Program-made: the position numbers and the translations under genes
The notes under the pieces: generated by a model
Seen by the model: the letters and a program-made list of their open reading frames with translations, nothing else
The model's database searches: none
What the model was told of the DNA's origin: nothing
Shown: positions 26,064 through 35,688 of the stretch, piece by piece
Layout of the letters: every line of letters begins with the position of its first letter
How positions within the stretch are numbered: the first letter of the stretch is position 1
Source of the DNA: Paenibacillus marchantiae
GTDB lineage: Bacteria > Bacillota > Bacilli > Paenibacillales > Paenibacillaceae
NCBI RefSeq assembly: GCF_028771845.1
Contig: NZ_CP118270.1
Location: 5,580,001-5,644,000, forward strand
Direction of reading: 5' to 3'
DNA length: 64,000 nt

Positions 26064-27476
26064 TTATTTAATTCCCAGATACTCCTTGATCCCTGCAACA
26101 ATCCCTTTGGCTACACTGTTCTGGAAACTTTCAGTGAACAATGCGGCTTCATCACTCTTGTTGCTCAGGAAACCGGCTTCCAGCAAAACAGCCGGCATCG
26201 TTGTTTCACGGGTTACGTGGAGACTTGCCGTTTTTACTCCGCGGTCCTTCAGGCCAGATGATTGCAAGAGATACTTGTGCATCACCGTAGCCAATGCCTT
26301 GCTATTCGAACGGGTGTAATACGTCTCCACACCGTTTGCCGCTGCAGACCCGCTGTTCGCATGAATGGAAATAAAGATATCCGCCTTCAATTTTTCTGCG
26401 ATCTTTACTCGTTCACTCAAAGCCAAAAATGTATCATCGCTGCGCGTCAGCACAACGTCAATGTTAGATTCTTTTTTCAGCAATGCTTCCACTTTCAGAG
26501 CCATTGCCAGATTGAAGTCTTTTTCCTTCTTGCCGGTTACACCGATGGCTCCCGGGTCCTGATTACCATGTCCAGCGTCTACAACAACAACTTTTTTACC
26601 GTTGTTTCCAACAGGAGGTTGCGGTGTTGTAGTGCCTTCTTTGTTCAGATCAATCATAACCAGACCGGAGTCACTTTGCACGTCATAACCTTTGGCATTG
26701 CTCAGATCAATGACAAAACGAAGAGTAGAAGGACTATTGCTGTACAAGGAATAACGAATCTTCGACACATCCGGATATCCACTCACGACAAGCTGTCCAT
26801 TCTGGTTGCTGTCCAAAGCTTGTCCTTCACTAAAAGAGTCAGCGAATGCGGTATTTGGCAAGTCTATAACGATTCGATCCGGTCCTGTCATCGTGAAGAC
26901 GTTCGGCTTCGTATTTCCACTTGTTGCAATCAAAAAGCGGTTGTCACTGAAGCTGATGCCGTTCACCAGTACAAGACCATCCTGATCCGATCCTCCACCA
27001 TCATTACCAGAGTTCGGAGGAGTGGTTGTCCCGTTTCCGGAACCTGAATTCTGGGTAACTAATGTTACCGTCTTCGTTGTATTGTTCCAACCCACCTTAA
27101 GACCCATTTGCTCACCAATGAACCTTAAAGGCACAAGTGTGGTTCCATTTTTCACGAGTGGCGGGGCATCCAGGTTCACGTTACTGCCGTTCACCGTTGC
27201 CGTCTTCTGTCCAACAATCATCTGCATGGCAGTGTTGTCTTTGCTAATAGTCACGGTGCTTGTTGCCTGTTTCCAGTCCACACCATATCCCAGGCTCTCC
27301 GAAATAACCCTAATTGGAACCATCACGCTACTATTGATGATTTCCGCTTTGGCATCCGAAGGCTGCACAATTTCTTTCCCATCTAGGATAATGTGCGTAT
27401 CTGCTGCTGCATGACTATAGCCCGGGAAAACGAGCCCAAAGACAAATAACAGTACCAAAAAACCGAACTTCTTCAT
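26064..27476 (-). CDS. N-acetylmuramoyl-L-alanine amidase with stalk and AMIN domains (copy 1)
   Basis: 470-residue secreted zinc amidase that cleaves the lactoyl-peptide bond of peptidoglycan. Order: signal peptide; copper-amine-oxidase-like stalk domain (about 25-140, with VPIRVISESLGYGVDWK and VPLRFIGEQMGLKVGW); Gly/Thr/Asn linker; AMIN domain (about 175-265, GPDRIVIDLPNTAF); Amidase_3 catalytic domain (about 290-470). Zinc ligands are in VDAGHGNQD, the Glu of GKKEKDFN and SIHANSG; the catalytic Glu is in LLEAGFLSN. It is a clear paralogue of the gene at 27735-29141 with the same architecture. Confidence 0.95.
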   Translation of the reverse strand: MKKFGFLVLLFVFGLVFPGYSHAAADTHIILDGKEIVQPSDAKAEIINSSVMVPIRVISESLGYGVDWKQATSTVTISKDNTAMQMIVGQKTATVNGSNVNLDAPPLVKNGTTLVPLRFIGEQMGLKVGWNNTTKTVTLVTQNSGSGNGTTTPPNSGNDGGGSDQDGLVLVNGISFSDNRFLIATSGNTKPNVFTMTGPDRIVIDLPNTAFADSFSEGQALDSNQNGQLVVSGYPDVSKIRYSLYSNSPSTLRFVIDLSNAKGYDVQSDSGLVMIDLNKEGTTTPQPPVGNNGKKVVVVDAGHGNQDPGAIGVTGKKEKDFNLAMALKVEALLKKESNIDVVLTRSDDTFLALSERVKIAEKLKADIFISIHANSGSAAANGVETYYTRSNSKALATVMHKYLLQSSGLKDRGVKTASLHVTRETTMPAVLLEAGFLSNKSDEAALFTESFQNSVAKGIVAGIKEYLGIK

Positions 27477-27734
27477 CCTTCACCCCTACCATTCTCATAT
27501 TTTTTTGCCGCATGTTGTGAACCTTCAGCTCCGACTGACCACTGAGGCATTACCAGACACCTATTAGACGCCTCGTAATCTCAAAAGTTGCGAATATATT
27601 CCAACATAACAGAAAAAAAACGTTGTCAAATCAAGCTTTTTCTACATTTTATTGTCTGAATTTTTCCTTAATTATCAATTATGCATCTCGAAACAACGGA
27701 CTACCCTGACCTTCATATTTGCGCACAACCCACA

Positions 27735-29141
27735 TTAAAGACCCAAATATTCTACAATTCCGTCTACGATGGCCTGTGCACATTTGTTCTGATAATCTTC
27801 AGTCAGCATCATTGCTTCATCAGCTGGATTACTCAGAAATCCAAGTTCAATCAGAACTGCGGGCATCGTCGTTTCACGGGTTACATGCAGACTTGCCGTT
27901 TTGACTCCCCGATCCTTAAATCCTGTAATCTGCAACACATGCTTATGCAAAACATCGGCCAAATCCTTACTATCTTTACGACTGTACAATGTTTCAATTC
28001 CATTAGGAACAGGAGTTGTAAACTTGTTTCCATGGATTGACACAAAAATATCCGCCTGATTCAGCTGGGCAATATCTACACGCTGCTGCAGGGATAATTC
28101 CGTATCATCCTGCCTTGTAATCACCGTCTGAATCTCCGTATGTTGTTGCAGAAGTGCCTGAACTTTGAGTCCCACAGCCAAATTAAAGTCCTTCTCATAG
28201 GCACCTGTCACACTGACGGCCCCTGACTGTCGTCCACCATGTCCTGGATCAATAATGACAACCTTCTTGCCATCATTGGTTGGCACAGCAGGCTGACTTG
28301 TTGGTTCTCCATTACTCGCCGCAAGGTCAACAAGCAACACGTTGTTCTCGCCCAGTGACCATTTGGCAGTCGCCACTTGACTCAGATCAAGGACCACACG
28401 CACCGTTGAAGGCGTTTGGCTGAACATTGCATATCGCACCTTGGAAACCAGCGATGAATCCGTAACCAGAAGAGTTCCGCTGCCATCCGGATTGGAAGCC
28501 TGTCCCTGGATGAACTCCTTAGCAAATGTGGTGCCGGGCAGATCTACGATGATACGATCAGGTCCGCTGAGACTGGAAACCTTCAGTGTGATTTTCCCGT
28601 TCGTCGCCAAGATTAGACGGTCCCCGCCGAAGCTGATACTTTGAAGCTCAGACAGACCTTCTGGTTCAGGAGCCTCCACTGGGTCATTTTCACCTTCGGT
28701 ACCTGCTACAGGAGGAATACTTGATAGGCTTACTGTCTTGGTTCCATTGTCCCATCCCACCTGAAGACCCATGCCTTCACCGACAAAACGTAGTGGAACC
28801 AGTGTAGTCCCCTGTTTAATTAGAGGCGGAGAATCGAGACTCACCCGATTTCCATTCACGGTGGCCGCATCTTCGCCTGCCGTCATCTGGATACTGCTGT
28901 TACCTTTGAGAATACGAACAGTCTGAGTGGCTTTCTCCCATTTCACCTGATAACCGAGGTTTTCAGAGACGATCCGAATGGGCACCATCACGGTTTTGCC
29001 AGTATTCTCGGCTGGAGCTCCCGACTGCTGGTTAATGGTCACACCGTCCAGCACAATCGAGGGAGACGAATCGGCATTTGCCATGACAGGAAATAAACAG
29101 AGGAACAGAAAAACAAAGACTGCTGCCGACCATTTCTTCAT
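27735..29141 (-). CDS. N-acetylmuramoyl-L-alanine amidase with stalk and AMIN domains (copy 2)
   Basis: 468-residue paralogue of the downstream amidase, with the same order: signal peptide, copper-amine-oxidase stalk (VPIRIVSENLGYQVKW, VPLRFVGEGMGLQVGW), AMIN domain (GPDRIIVDLPGTTF) and Amidase_3 domain. All catalytic residues are kept (IDPGHGGRQ, AYEKDFN, SIHGNKF, LIELGFLSN). The linker and AMIN region have diverged more than the catalytic domain, so the tandem duplication is not recent. The 258 bp between the copies is A+T-rich, with no strong terminator; a promoter for copy 1 probably lies there. Confidence 0.95.
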   Translation of the reverse strand: MKKWSAAVFVFLFLCLFPVMANADSSPSIVLDGVTINQQSGAPAENTGKTVMVPIRIVSENLGYQVKWEKATQTVRILKGNSSIQMTAGEDAATVNGNRVSLDSPPLIKQGTTLVPLRFVGEGMGLQVGWDNGTKTVSLSSIPPVAGTEGENDPVEAPEPEGLSELQSISFGGDRLILATNGKITLKVSSLSGPDRIIVDLPGTTFAKEFIQGQASNPDGSGTLLVTDSSLVSKVRYAMFSQTPSTVRVVLDLSQVATAKWSLGENNVLLVDLAASNGEPTSQPAVPTNDGKKVVIIDPGHGGRQSGAVSVTGAYEKDFNLAVGLKVQALLQQHTEIQTVITRQDDTELSLQQRVDIAQLNQADIFVSIHGNKFTTPVPNGIETLYSRKDSKDLADVLHKHVLQITGFKDRGVKTASLHVTRETTMPAVLIELGFLSNPADEAMMLTEDYQNKCAQAIVDGIVEYLGL

Positions 29142-29334
29142 ACATCAACCACCATTCTGTTTGTCTTTTGAACCTTCGACCTGATTCGCAGTGATGCAAC
29201 ACTCGACTCTATCTACCCTTCCATAATCTACTAATCAGTTTATCAGATATTGTCACTTCATCCGGTTACAACGTTGTCATATTTAGTCGGAATATCCTAT
29301 AACTCGAAAACATAATTGCATCATTGCCAAATGC

Positions 29335-29391
29335 AAAAAAACCTCCAATTCGATCCAAGGAACGGTGAAGTTCCCTGCACGATTGGAGGTT
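29335..29391 (-). terminator. Rho-independent terminator of leuCD
   Basis: AACCTCCAAT/ATTGGAGGTT arms enclose an inner GGGAAC/GTTCCT stem and are followed by a T tract on the minus strand, 26 bp past the leuD stop. Confidence 0.85.
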
Positions 29392-29416
29392 TGAAATACA
29401 AATTACAGATGAAAGA

Positions 29417-30034
29417 TTAGACTGAGGCCGTTTGTCCGAACAGCTTTGCCGCGTGGCGTTGTTCATAAGCCCCTATTTCGTCATCATGTTGAAGCGTGAG
29501 ACCAATATCGTCCAATCCTTGCAACAGGAATTGGCGACGATGCTCATCCAGATCAAAATCAATATGCAGTCCGTATGCATCTGTAATCGTCTTGTTTTCC
29601 AGATTCACATTCATCTCATAGCCTTCATGTGTCGCTGTACGCTGGAATAGATCTTCAACCTGCTCTTCGGAAAGTTTGATCGGCAAGATCCCGTTTTTGA
29701 AACAGTTATTATAGAAGATATCCGCATACGATGGTGCAATTACACAACGGAAACCGTAGTCCATAATGGCCCATGGTGCGTGCTCACGAGAAGATCCACA
29801 ACCAAAGTTGGCGCGTGAGATCAGAATGGATGCCCCTTCGTAGCGAGGTTTATTCATTTCAAAAGAAGGATTGTTGTTACCCTCTTCGTCAAAACGCCAT
29901 TCGTAGAACAAAAATTGTCCAAATCCGGTACGTTCGATCCGTTTCAAAAATTGTTTCGGAATGATTGCATCTGTATCTACATTGACCCGGTCTACCGGTG
30001 CAACGATGCCTTGCAGTGTTTTGAATTCTTCCAT
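29417..30034 (-). CDS. leuD: 3-isopropylmalate dehydratase small subunit
   Basis: 205-residue swivel-domain subunit of isopropylmalate isomerase (second step of leucine synthesis). Recognisable blocks: [15 protein letters not shown] near the N-terminus and [16 protein letters not shown] in the middle. The open frame extends 61 codons upstream into leuC, but MEEFKTLQG at 30034 is the family N-terminus and has GGGAGA upstream. It follows leuC after 31 bp. Confidence 0.95.
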   Translation of the reverse strand: MEEFKTLQGIVAPVDRVNVDTDAIIPKQFLKRIERTGFGQFLFYEWRFDEEGNNNPSFEMNKPRYEGASILISRANFGCGSSREHAPWAIMDYGFRCVIAPSYADIFYNNCFKNGILPIKLSEEQVEDLFQRTATHEGYEMNVNLENKTITDAYGLHIDFDLDEHRRQFLLQGLDDIGLTLQHDDEIGAYEQRHAAKLFGQTASV

Positions 30035-30065
30035 ATCATTCGTTCTCCCTTCAATCCGTTCGTTG

Positions 30066-31487
30066 TTAGATAGCTGCTTCCGTTTTGAAATTCCAGTCAC
30101 GTACGTCAACGAAGTGTCCCTTAACCGCTGCTGCAGCCGCCATTGCAGGAGATACGAGGTGAGTACGTCCTCCACGTCCCTGACGCCCTTCAAAGTTACG
30201 GTTGGATGTCGAAGCACAACGTTGTCCGGGTTTCAATACGTCCGGGTTCATTGCCAGACACATACTGCATCCTGCATCACGCCATTCAAATCCAGCCTCA
30301 GTGAACACTTTATCCAGACCTTCTTTTTCCGCCTGAATTTTAACACGTCCCGAGCCTGGTACAACGATCGCTGTAACATTACTGGATACGGTGTGACCTT
30401 TGGCTACCTGTGCAGCAGCACGCAAATCTTCAATCCGTCCATTGGTACATGAACCGATAAATACATAATCAACCGGAATTTCGGAGATTGGTGTTCCAGG
30501 TTCCAAGCCCATATATTCAAGCGCTTTTTCAGCGGCTTTACGTTCGTTTTCTGTTGGCAGTTCAGCCGGGACAGGAACTTTCGAAGAAATGTCGGTTCCC
30601 ATACCTGGGCTAGTACCCCAAGTCACTTGCGGAATCAATGATTCCACATCGATTTCAACCACATGGTCGAATTCAGCACCTTCGTCGGTTACAAGCTCTT
30701 TCCAGGCAGCAACCGCTTCATCAAATTGGACATCGGCAGGTACGTATTCACGTCCACGCAGATATTCAAATGTTGTTTCATCCGGTGCAATCATCCCCGC
30801 TCTTGCTCCACCCTCGATGGACATGTTGCAGACGGTCATGCGCTCTTCCATGCTCAGTTCACGGATCGATTCACCCGTATATTCAATAACATATCCAGTA
30901 GCAAAGTCTGTACCGTATTTCGCGATGACTGCGAGAATCATATCCTTCGCCGTTACACCCGGGTTACGTTTGCCGACAAAACGAACTTCCATCGTTTTGG
31001 CCTTGGCTTGCTGCAAACATTGGGTTGCCATAACATGCTCTACTTCACTCGTTCCGATCCCGAATGCGAGTGCGCCAAATGCACCGTGTGTGGATGTGTG
31101 GCTGTCGCCACATACAATCGTTTTACCTGGATGAGTCAGGCCGAGCTCAGGACCCATAACGTGTACAACACCTTGATCGATAGAATCCAGATCATACAGT
31201 TTTACGCCGAAGTCACGGCAGTTTTGTGAAAGTGTGTCGATTTGTTGTTTGGAGATTGGATCCGTAATGTTAAAACGATCTTTCGTTGGAACGTTGTGAT
31301 CCATTGTTGCGAACGTCAACTCAGGGCGACGAACTTTACGACCACTCAGACGCAGACCTTCAAACGCCTGTGGGGATGTTACTTCATGCACCAGATGCAG
31401 ATCGATATACAAAATGCTTGGTTTGCCTTCTTCCTGATGAATCACGTGGTTTTCCCAAATTTTCTCAAACATCGTTTTTTTACTCAT
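30066..31487 (-). CDS. leuC: 3-isopropylmalate dehydratase large subunit
   Basis: 473-residue aconitase-family subunit holding a [4Fe-4S] cluster. The cluster cysteines are in [12 protein letters not shown] and [11 protein letters not shown]; the substrate-site block [14 protein letters not shown] is also intact. ATG 31487 ([14 protein letters not shown]) is preferred, behind GAGGTG; the open frame begins three codons earlier with GTG. It forms an operon with leuD. The promoter at 31710-31738 carries a Fur box at its start point, unexpected for leucine synthesis. No T-box is visible in the 200-nt leader, which instead contains two simple hairpins (31650-31674 and about 31513-31558). Confidence 0.96.
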   Translation of the reverse strand: MSKKTMFEKIWENHVIHQEEGKPSILYIDLHLVHEVTSPQAFEGLRLSGRKVRRPELTFATMDHNVPTKDRFNITDPISKQQIDTLSQNCRDFGVKLYDLDSIDQGVVHVMGPELGLTHPGKTIVCGDSHTSTHGAFGALAFGIGTSEVEHVMATQCLQQAKAKTMEVRFVGKRNPGVTAKDMILAVIAKYGTDFATGYVIEYTGESIRELSMEERMTVCNMSIEGGARAGMIAPDETTFEYLRGREYVPADVQFDEAVAAWKELVTDEGAEFDHVVEIDVESLIPQVTWGTSPGMGTDISSKVPVPAELPTENERKAAEKALEYMGLEPGTPISEIPVDYVFIGSCTNGRIEDLRAAAQVAKGHTVSSNVTAIVVPGSGRVKIQAEKEGLDKVFTEAGFEWRDAGCSMCLAMNPDVLKPGQRCASTSNRNFEGRQGRGGRTHLVSPAMAAAAAVKGHFVDVRDWNFKTEAAI

Positions 31488-31679
31488 CATTTTCACCTCA
31501 TCATAAGTTCGGTCCTTGGAAGAGCCTCAGTAGTTTCTTTAAAAGTGAAGCTCTTGAATGACATAAATATATCACCCTGTCCTTCATTGTTCCAAGATAT
31601 AATATCTATAGATGTAATAGGTTTAACCTATAATGAGGGAAAAGCAAATAAACCACTGCTCTATGCAGAGGTTTCAATT

Positions 31680-31698
31680 GATAACAATTATCATTATC
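31680..31698 (-). promoter_or_regulatory. Fur box at the leuC promoter
   Basis: The minus strand reads GATAATGATAATTGTTATC, matching 17 of 19 positions of the classical Fur consensus. It begins about five bases after the predicted leuC transcription start. A divergent weak promoter (TTGATA, 16 bp, TATAAA, 31678-31705) overlaps it on the plus strand. Confidence 0.7.
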
Positions 31699-31709
31699 AT
31701 ATAAATCTT

Positions 31710-31738
31710 ATACTACGTTCCAGCTTCTTCGCTGTCAA
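31710..31738 (-). promoter_or_regulatory. Sigma-A promoter reading toward leuC
   Basis: Minus-strand consensus TTGACA (31738-31733), 17-bp spacer, TAGTAT (31715-31710). Start near 31703. It lies directly after the terminator at 31757-31786, so leuCD has its own transcription unit. A hairpin (AAACC-T-CTGC paired with GCAG-T-GGTTT, 31650-31674) follows the Fur box and is trailed by ATTTGCTTTT, so partial early termination is possible. Confidence 0.65.
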
Positions 31739-31756
31739 TGCTTTTTATATTAAATA

Positions 31757-31786
31757 GAAAAAAAGCAGCCCTGATGCCAGGGCTGC
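31757..31786 (-). terminator. Rho-independent terminator of the chitosanase-phosphoesterase operon
   Basis: GCAGCCCT/AGGGCTGC perfect stem followed on the minus strand by seven T. It lies about 155 bp after the stop at 31943; nothing else was recognised between. Confidence 0.85.
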
Positions 31787-31942
31787 GATGACTAATTCTC
31801 ACCAGCTCTAGACGGTCCCGTCCACACACAGTACAAACGACGTATGAATAACCGAATGAAATAAATGAGACAACGGATCAGCAGATTGAGGTCTTGAAAA
31901 AAAGTACGATCGCTACCTCCCGTATTCCCCACATCTATCCAT

Positions 31943-34531
31943 TCATTGCATTCCTGCCTCTGCTGGAAGTGAATTACTTCTTGTCCCCACTGCTTTAATA
32001 ACGAAATTGTAGGCTTTGGCAGAATCTATGCCGTTTAAAGTATAGCTGTAACTTGTCTGACCGCTGACCGCCGACACATACAAGCTCCAATTCGTGCTGA
32101 CTTTATCATTCTTCTCGTAAATCCGGTAACCTCGCACCGGCTCAGAGCTAGTTGCTGGCGCTTTCCACGAAAGAACTGCACGGTTCGCTGACTGTCTTAC
32201 TGCGCTTGGATTTTCGACTATGCCTGGTTTGCCGTCCGTCCGTTTAATACTGTAAGCATCATAGACGGCAAGAGGTTTATCTTTAACTGCTGTGTAGGAT
32301 GTAACTTTCAGCACGTCGCTTGTAATGGAAACATCCAGGAACATTTTCTTATTGGGCTGATCGTTTTTTGCTGCAAAAAACGTGTCTGCGTCTGGATTAA
32401 GAGCATAGAATTTCGAAGCGGCCGAGTTCCCCATTAGATACACGGTCCCTTTGGGATTCAGCACATTTCCATGCTCATCGGTAATGACATTCTTAATCGG
32501 AACGTTGTTCAGCATTTGAAAAGATCTCATATACATATGGTCATGTCCCTCAAACACCATATCCACACCCAGCTCATCAAATACAGGAATCAGATATTTC
32601 CGGTAAAATTCTACACGTTCGCTTTCTGCCGAAGCATTATCTCCTGAAGAATAAGCTCCCTTATGCATAGAGACGAATTTCCACTTCTTGTCGGTCCTTG
32701 CCACCTGATTCCGCATCCATTCCAATTGCTTCGTGAACTGAATATCCGCTTTGTACGGCTTGACCTCCCCTTCGTACTGGGAATTGATTTGCATAAACAG
32801 GGCATCGCCGTATTCGAAAGCATATACCGACCCGTCATGAGCACCAGTCCCCACATCTTTTGGAAGATTAAAATGGTTATAAAAATTATTATTCGGATAA
32901 TCCTCGATCTCATGGTTGCCGATTATCGGCGCAAATGGTACATTGGCAAATTCTTTTTTCGGCACACCCAAGAACCACTGCCACAGCTGCTCCAGATCAC
33001 CGTCATCCGTTAGATCCCCTGTAAGAAGAACAAACTTTGGATCTACCGTTTTCTCAATAGCTCTCTTAAAAGTATCCTGCCACAGATCGAAATTGGATTT
33101 ACTTGAGCCTTGGGTGTCGGTTACATAGAGGAAATGGAAATCCTGATTATCCGCCTTGTCTGTGGTAAAAGAACCCGTCTCGCTCCAGCCGTCCACATCA
33201 CCGTTACCGGCGCGATACATATACTTGGTTCCAGGCTTAAGACCGGTTGCAATAACCTTGTGGCTGGCGAACTTCTTATACTTCTTGGAACTTCTGTCTC
33301 CTAACGTCATTAAGGTTTCAATAATTGTTGAACTACCCTCATAAGAAGTTGCCAGCTGTTCTGGGAATTCGCTTCCTCCGGCTTTGGAGGCCTCCACTAC
33401 TTGCACTACTGTACTTCTTACGGTTTCGGCCGTATACCAGTCAAAAGCGATACTTGTCTTGGGGTCCCCATTAAAAGTCATATTCAGCAGCGTTGGTGTT
33501 TTGTTGCCGGTATCCGGAGACTTCGTCTTAAAGCTCCAAGTAATATCGTTGTCCGGTGTCCGGCCGTCCCCAGTCCCCTTAACAAGTTCTTTAGGGATGG
33601 TCACCTTGTAAGTTTTGCCGGCAGTAAAATTAGGATGGCTGACTTTAACCGTGTCTTGACCGAGGGGCGAGGCAGAGATGTTGGTAAGAGGGACATTATT
33701 TTCTGTGATTACAACTTGATGACCACTAACGAGACTAATGGCTTTATTAAACTTCACTGTAATCTCTGCGTTAAGGGAAACATCTGAAGCCCCTGAAGCG
33801 GGAGTTTTATTTACCTCAAGTGTGGGAGTGTTCCCTGGTTCGCCGCTGATGCGTGTTCCTTTAATTACCACATCTTTGATTCTGCTTGAACCTGAGCTGG
33901 ACACCGTTCCCCCGCTTACGCTTTTCGCAGAGTTTACCACCCAGCGGATATAGAGTACATCTTGATTGTTTGTTTCTGCAGGCAATGCGAGGTTCGTTAA
34001 TTTGCAGGAATTATTGGAACAATTAAAATTGTTCTGGGCAAGAACCATTTTGCCGCCCGAAACATCTGTCCATTGCTGCTGATTCGTACTGTATTGCACC
34101 TTAAAATCCCTAGGTCCTGTACTTGAAGATGTTTGCTGTGAAGAGAGGTCGATACCTTCGAAACCTTTGGTCGAAACCGTGGCAAGCCAGTACTTAATGC
34201 CCGTTCCTTCATGCCAGCCCTGGTTGCGTACGCTGTTCTCACCTAACTCATAGGTGTATGCATCCGTATTTGTTCCTACATCACGAATGGATGAAGCTGT
34301 TTGATATATCCCGTCGGTAGCCGGAAATACTCCGTTCTCACCTTTGTCTTTAAAAATCCACTGGGCAATCGTTTCCTCAACTGCAGTTGCTTCACTTGCA
34401 AGATCTTCCTCATTTTCTTCCCTTCCTGCTGAGACAAAACCGGTCAGCTCCATGGCAAGCAGCAAACCTATAACCAATAGACTAATTACCTTGGAGAATC
34501 TGTTCTTGAGATAAGATTGGTTGTTGTCCAT
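31943..34531 (-). CDS. Secreted multidomain metallophosphoesterase (purple acid phosphatase-like)
   Basis: About 862-residue exported protein. Order: signal peptide (ends near GFVSAG); an N-terminal beta-sandwich-like region (about 45-230); an SbsA-type Ig-like domain (about 235-335, beginning TPTLEVNKTPASGA); a purple-acid-phosphatase-type FN3 domain (about 345-460, SGxSxxxxxTxKP pattern GLKPGTKYMYRAG); a calcineurin-like phosphoesterase domain (LLTGDLTDDGD, IIGNHEIED, VFEGHDHMYMRS); and a C-terminal FN3 domain. All metal-binding motifs are present. The start at 34531 sits behind GGGAGATGAGG. It follows the chitosanase gene within 20 bp, so it is co-transcribed. Natural substrate unknown. 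Confidence 0.9.
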   Translation of the reverse strand: MDNNQSYLKNRFSKVISLLVIGLLLAMELTGFVSAGREENEEDLASEATAVEETIAQWIFKDKGENGVFPATDGIYQTASSIRDVGTNTDAYTYELGENSVRNQGWHEGTGIKYWLATVSTKGFEGIDLSSQQTSSSTGPRDFKVQYSTNQQQWTDVSGGKMVLAQNNFNCSNNSCKLTNLALPAETNNQDVLYIRWVVNSAKSVSGGTVSSSGSSRIKDVVIKGTRISGEPGNTPTLEVNKTPASGASDVSLNAEITVKFNKAISLVSGHQVVITENNVPLTNISASPLGQDTVKVSHPNFTAGKTYKVTIPKELVKGTGDGRTPDNDITWSFKTKSPDTGNKTPTLLNMTFNGDPKTSIAFDWYTAETVRSTVVQVVEASKAGGSEFPEQLATSYEGSSTIIETLMTLGDRSSKKYKKFASHKVIATGLKPGTKYMYRAGNGDVDGWSETGSFTTDKADNQDFHFLYVTDTQGSSKSNFDLWQDTFKRAIEKTVDPKFVLLTGDLTDDGDLEQLWQWFLGVPKKEFANVPFAPIIGNHEIEDYPNNNFYNHFNLPKDVGTGAHDGSVYAFEYGDALFMQINSQYEGEVKPYKADIQFTKQLEWMRNQVARTDKKWKFVSMHKGAYSSGDNASAESERVEFYRKYLIPVFDELGVDMVFEGHDHMYMRSFQMLNNVPIKNVITDEHGNVLNPKGTVYLMGNSAASKFYALNPDADTFFAAKNDQPNKKMFLDVSITSDVLKVTSYTAVKDKPLAVYDAYSIKRTDGKPGIVENPSAVRQSANRAVLSWKAPATSSEPVRGYRIYEKNDKVSTNWSLYVSAVSGQTSYSYTLNGIDSAKAYNFVIKAVGTRSNSLPAEAGMQ

Positions 34532-34550
34532 TCGCCTCATCTCCCTCATA

Positions 34551-35459
34551 TTATTGGAGTTTCCAGTTGGTAACTTGAAGTACTGCCGAATCTGCGCCCT
34601 TCAGGTCTGTTTCTCCCATGTTCAGCAAATTGCTCCACTGCTTCACACGATTCTTTCCGTTAGGCGGAGAGTTGTAGTCATTCGTATCCACAATCTTGGT
34701 CCGTTCTTTATAGAATGTAGTCATGAAAGTCTTCTCATCCGTGCTGCCTCCTGATTTACCCAAAAGCCCTTGAAGGGTCTCAGAACCGCCGGTCGCTCCA
34801 TGGTTCAGCGCTGCGTCCACGAAGGAACCAATCGTTAATGCCGAGTTAAAGCCGCGTTTGCGGGCCTGATCCACACTGTACTTAATATAAACATTGTAGA
34901 ATGTTTTCCACATAGCCTCTCTCCACTCGGGATCATTTTGCAAATTGCCGATTTTTTTGCAGAAACTCTTTTCGCTTTCATTGATTTCGAGGATCTTCCC
35001 TTTCATCGAACCCTTGACACCGATCCGGGCCAATGCTCCCTTAACCGAAGGATTACTCGCGCCTTTGGCAGCGTCATATTCCTTGAACAGATCCGGACCG
35101 TCGGGACCGGTATCATTTGAGCCGCCTGTAGTCGCACCGAATATTCCAATCGTATATCCGCGGTTATCATCAATATCTTCACAATATCCGTAAAACTTGG
35201 TCCAGTTCAGATCGTCCTGCTCCGGTTTGTTGACAAGCATCATAATATTGTTCCACTGCTCACCATCCAGACCTGTGTTGGTACGTAAGAATTGAAGTGT
35301 TGCAGGGGAGAAATTAGAATTAGGGTTCCCTGCCGCATAACTTTTCTGCTGAGACGTATTGGACAGAGAGCCATAAGAAAAAATCATTGAAAAACTGAGC
35401 AGGAGCATCAATGAAAATTTCATCTTCTTGAAAACCTTACTGTTCGTTGAATTAAGCAC
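34551..35459 (-). CDS. Secreted chitosanase (GH46-like)
   Basis: 302-residue exported protein: signal peptide (to about residue 40, ending QKSYA), then a lysozyme-like glycoside hydrolase domain. DIDDNRGYTIGIFGATTGG matches the GH46 chitosanase signature with the catalytic Asp; the acidic pair in NKPEQDDLNW is the likely site of the general acid Glu. Three Cys occur, so a disulfide is possible. The start is GTG 35459 behind AAGGGAGAG. Together with the neighbouring nagA and DeoR regulator, the context fits use of chitosan or related glucosamine polymers. Other lysozyme-like chitosanase families are less likely. Confidence 0.82.
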   Translation of the reverse strand: MLNSTNSKVFKKMKFSLMLLLSFSMIFSYGSLSNTSQQKSYAAGNPNSNFSPATLQFLRTNTGLDGEQWNNIMMLVNKPEQDDLNWTKFYGYCEDIDDNRGYTIGIFGATTGGSNDTGPDGPDLFKEYDAAKGASNPSVKGALARIGVKGSMKGKILEINESEKSFCKKIGNLQNDPEWREAMWKTFYNVYIKYSVDQARKRGFNSALTIGSFVDAALNHGATGGSETLQGLLGKSGGSTDEKTFMTTFYKERTKIVDTNDYNSPPNGKNRVKQWSNLLNMGETDLKGADSAVLQVTNWKLQ

Positions 35460-35688
35460 CGCAATCTCTCCCTTAATTGAATAGTATAAGCGCTTTAACT
35501 TTTAGAAATAGGAACCCTATCCCCAAACCTATCCGCCCCCCTCCTTTTTTAACGATTAATAAATTCCACTCAAGCTTATCTCAGAAAAATTAACTATACA
35601 GCACGTATTTTCTTGTAATTATTAAATTTTCATACATATATTGCTATGAACCTTAGATCAAGTCTACAATCCTCTTAGGAGGTGCTGA

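Noticed and set aside
30035-30217. Longer leuD start overlapping leuC
   Set aside because: The added 61 residues are out-of-frame leuC sequence; MEEFKTLQG at 30034 is the family N-terminus.
31700-31790. FsrA-like small RNA on the plus strand from the Fur box
   Set aside because: The plus-strand promoter is weak and no plus-strand hairpin with a T tract follows; kept only as an alternative in the leuCD finding.
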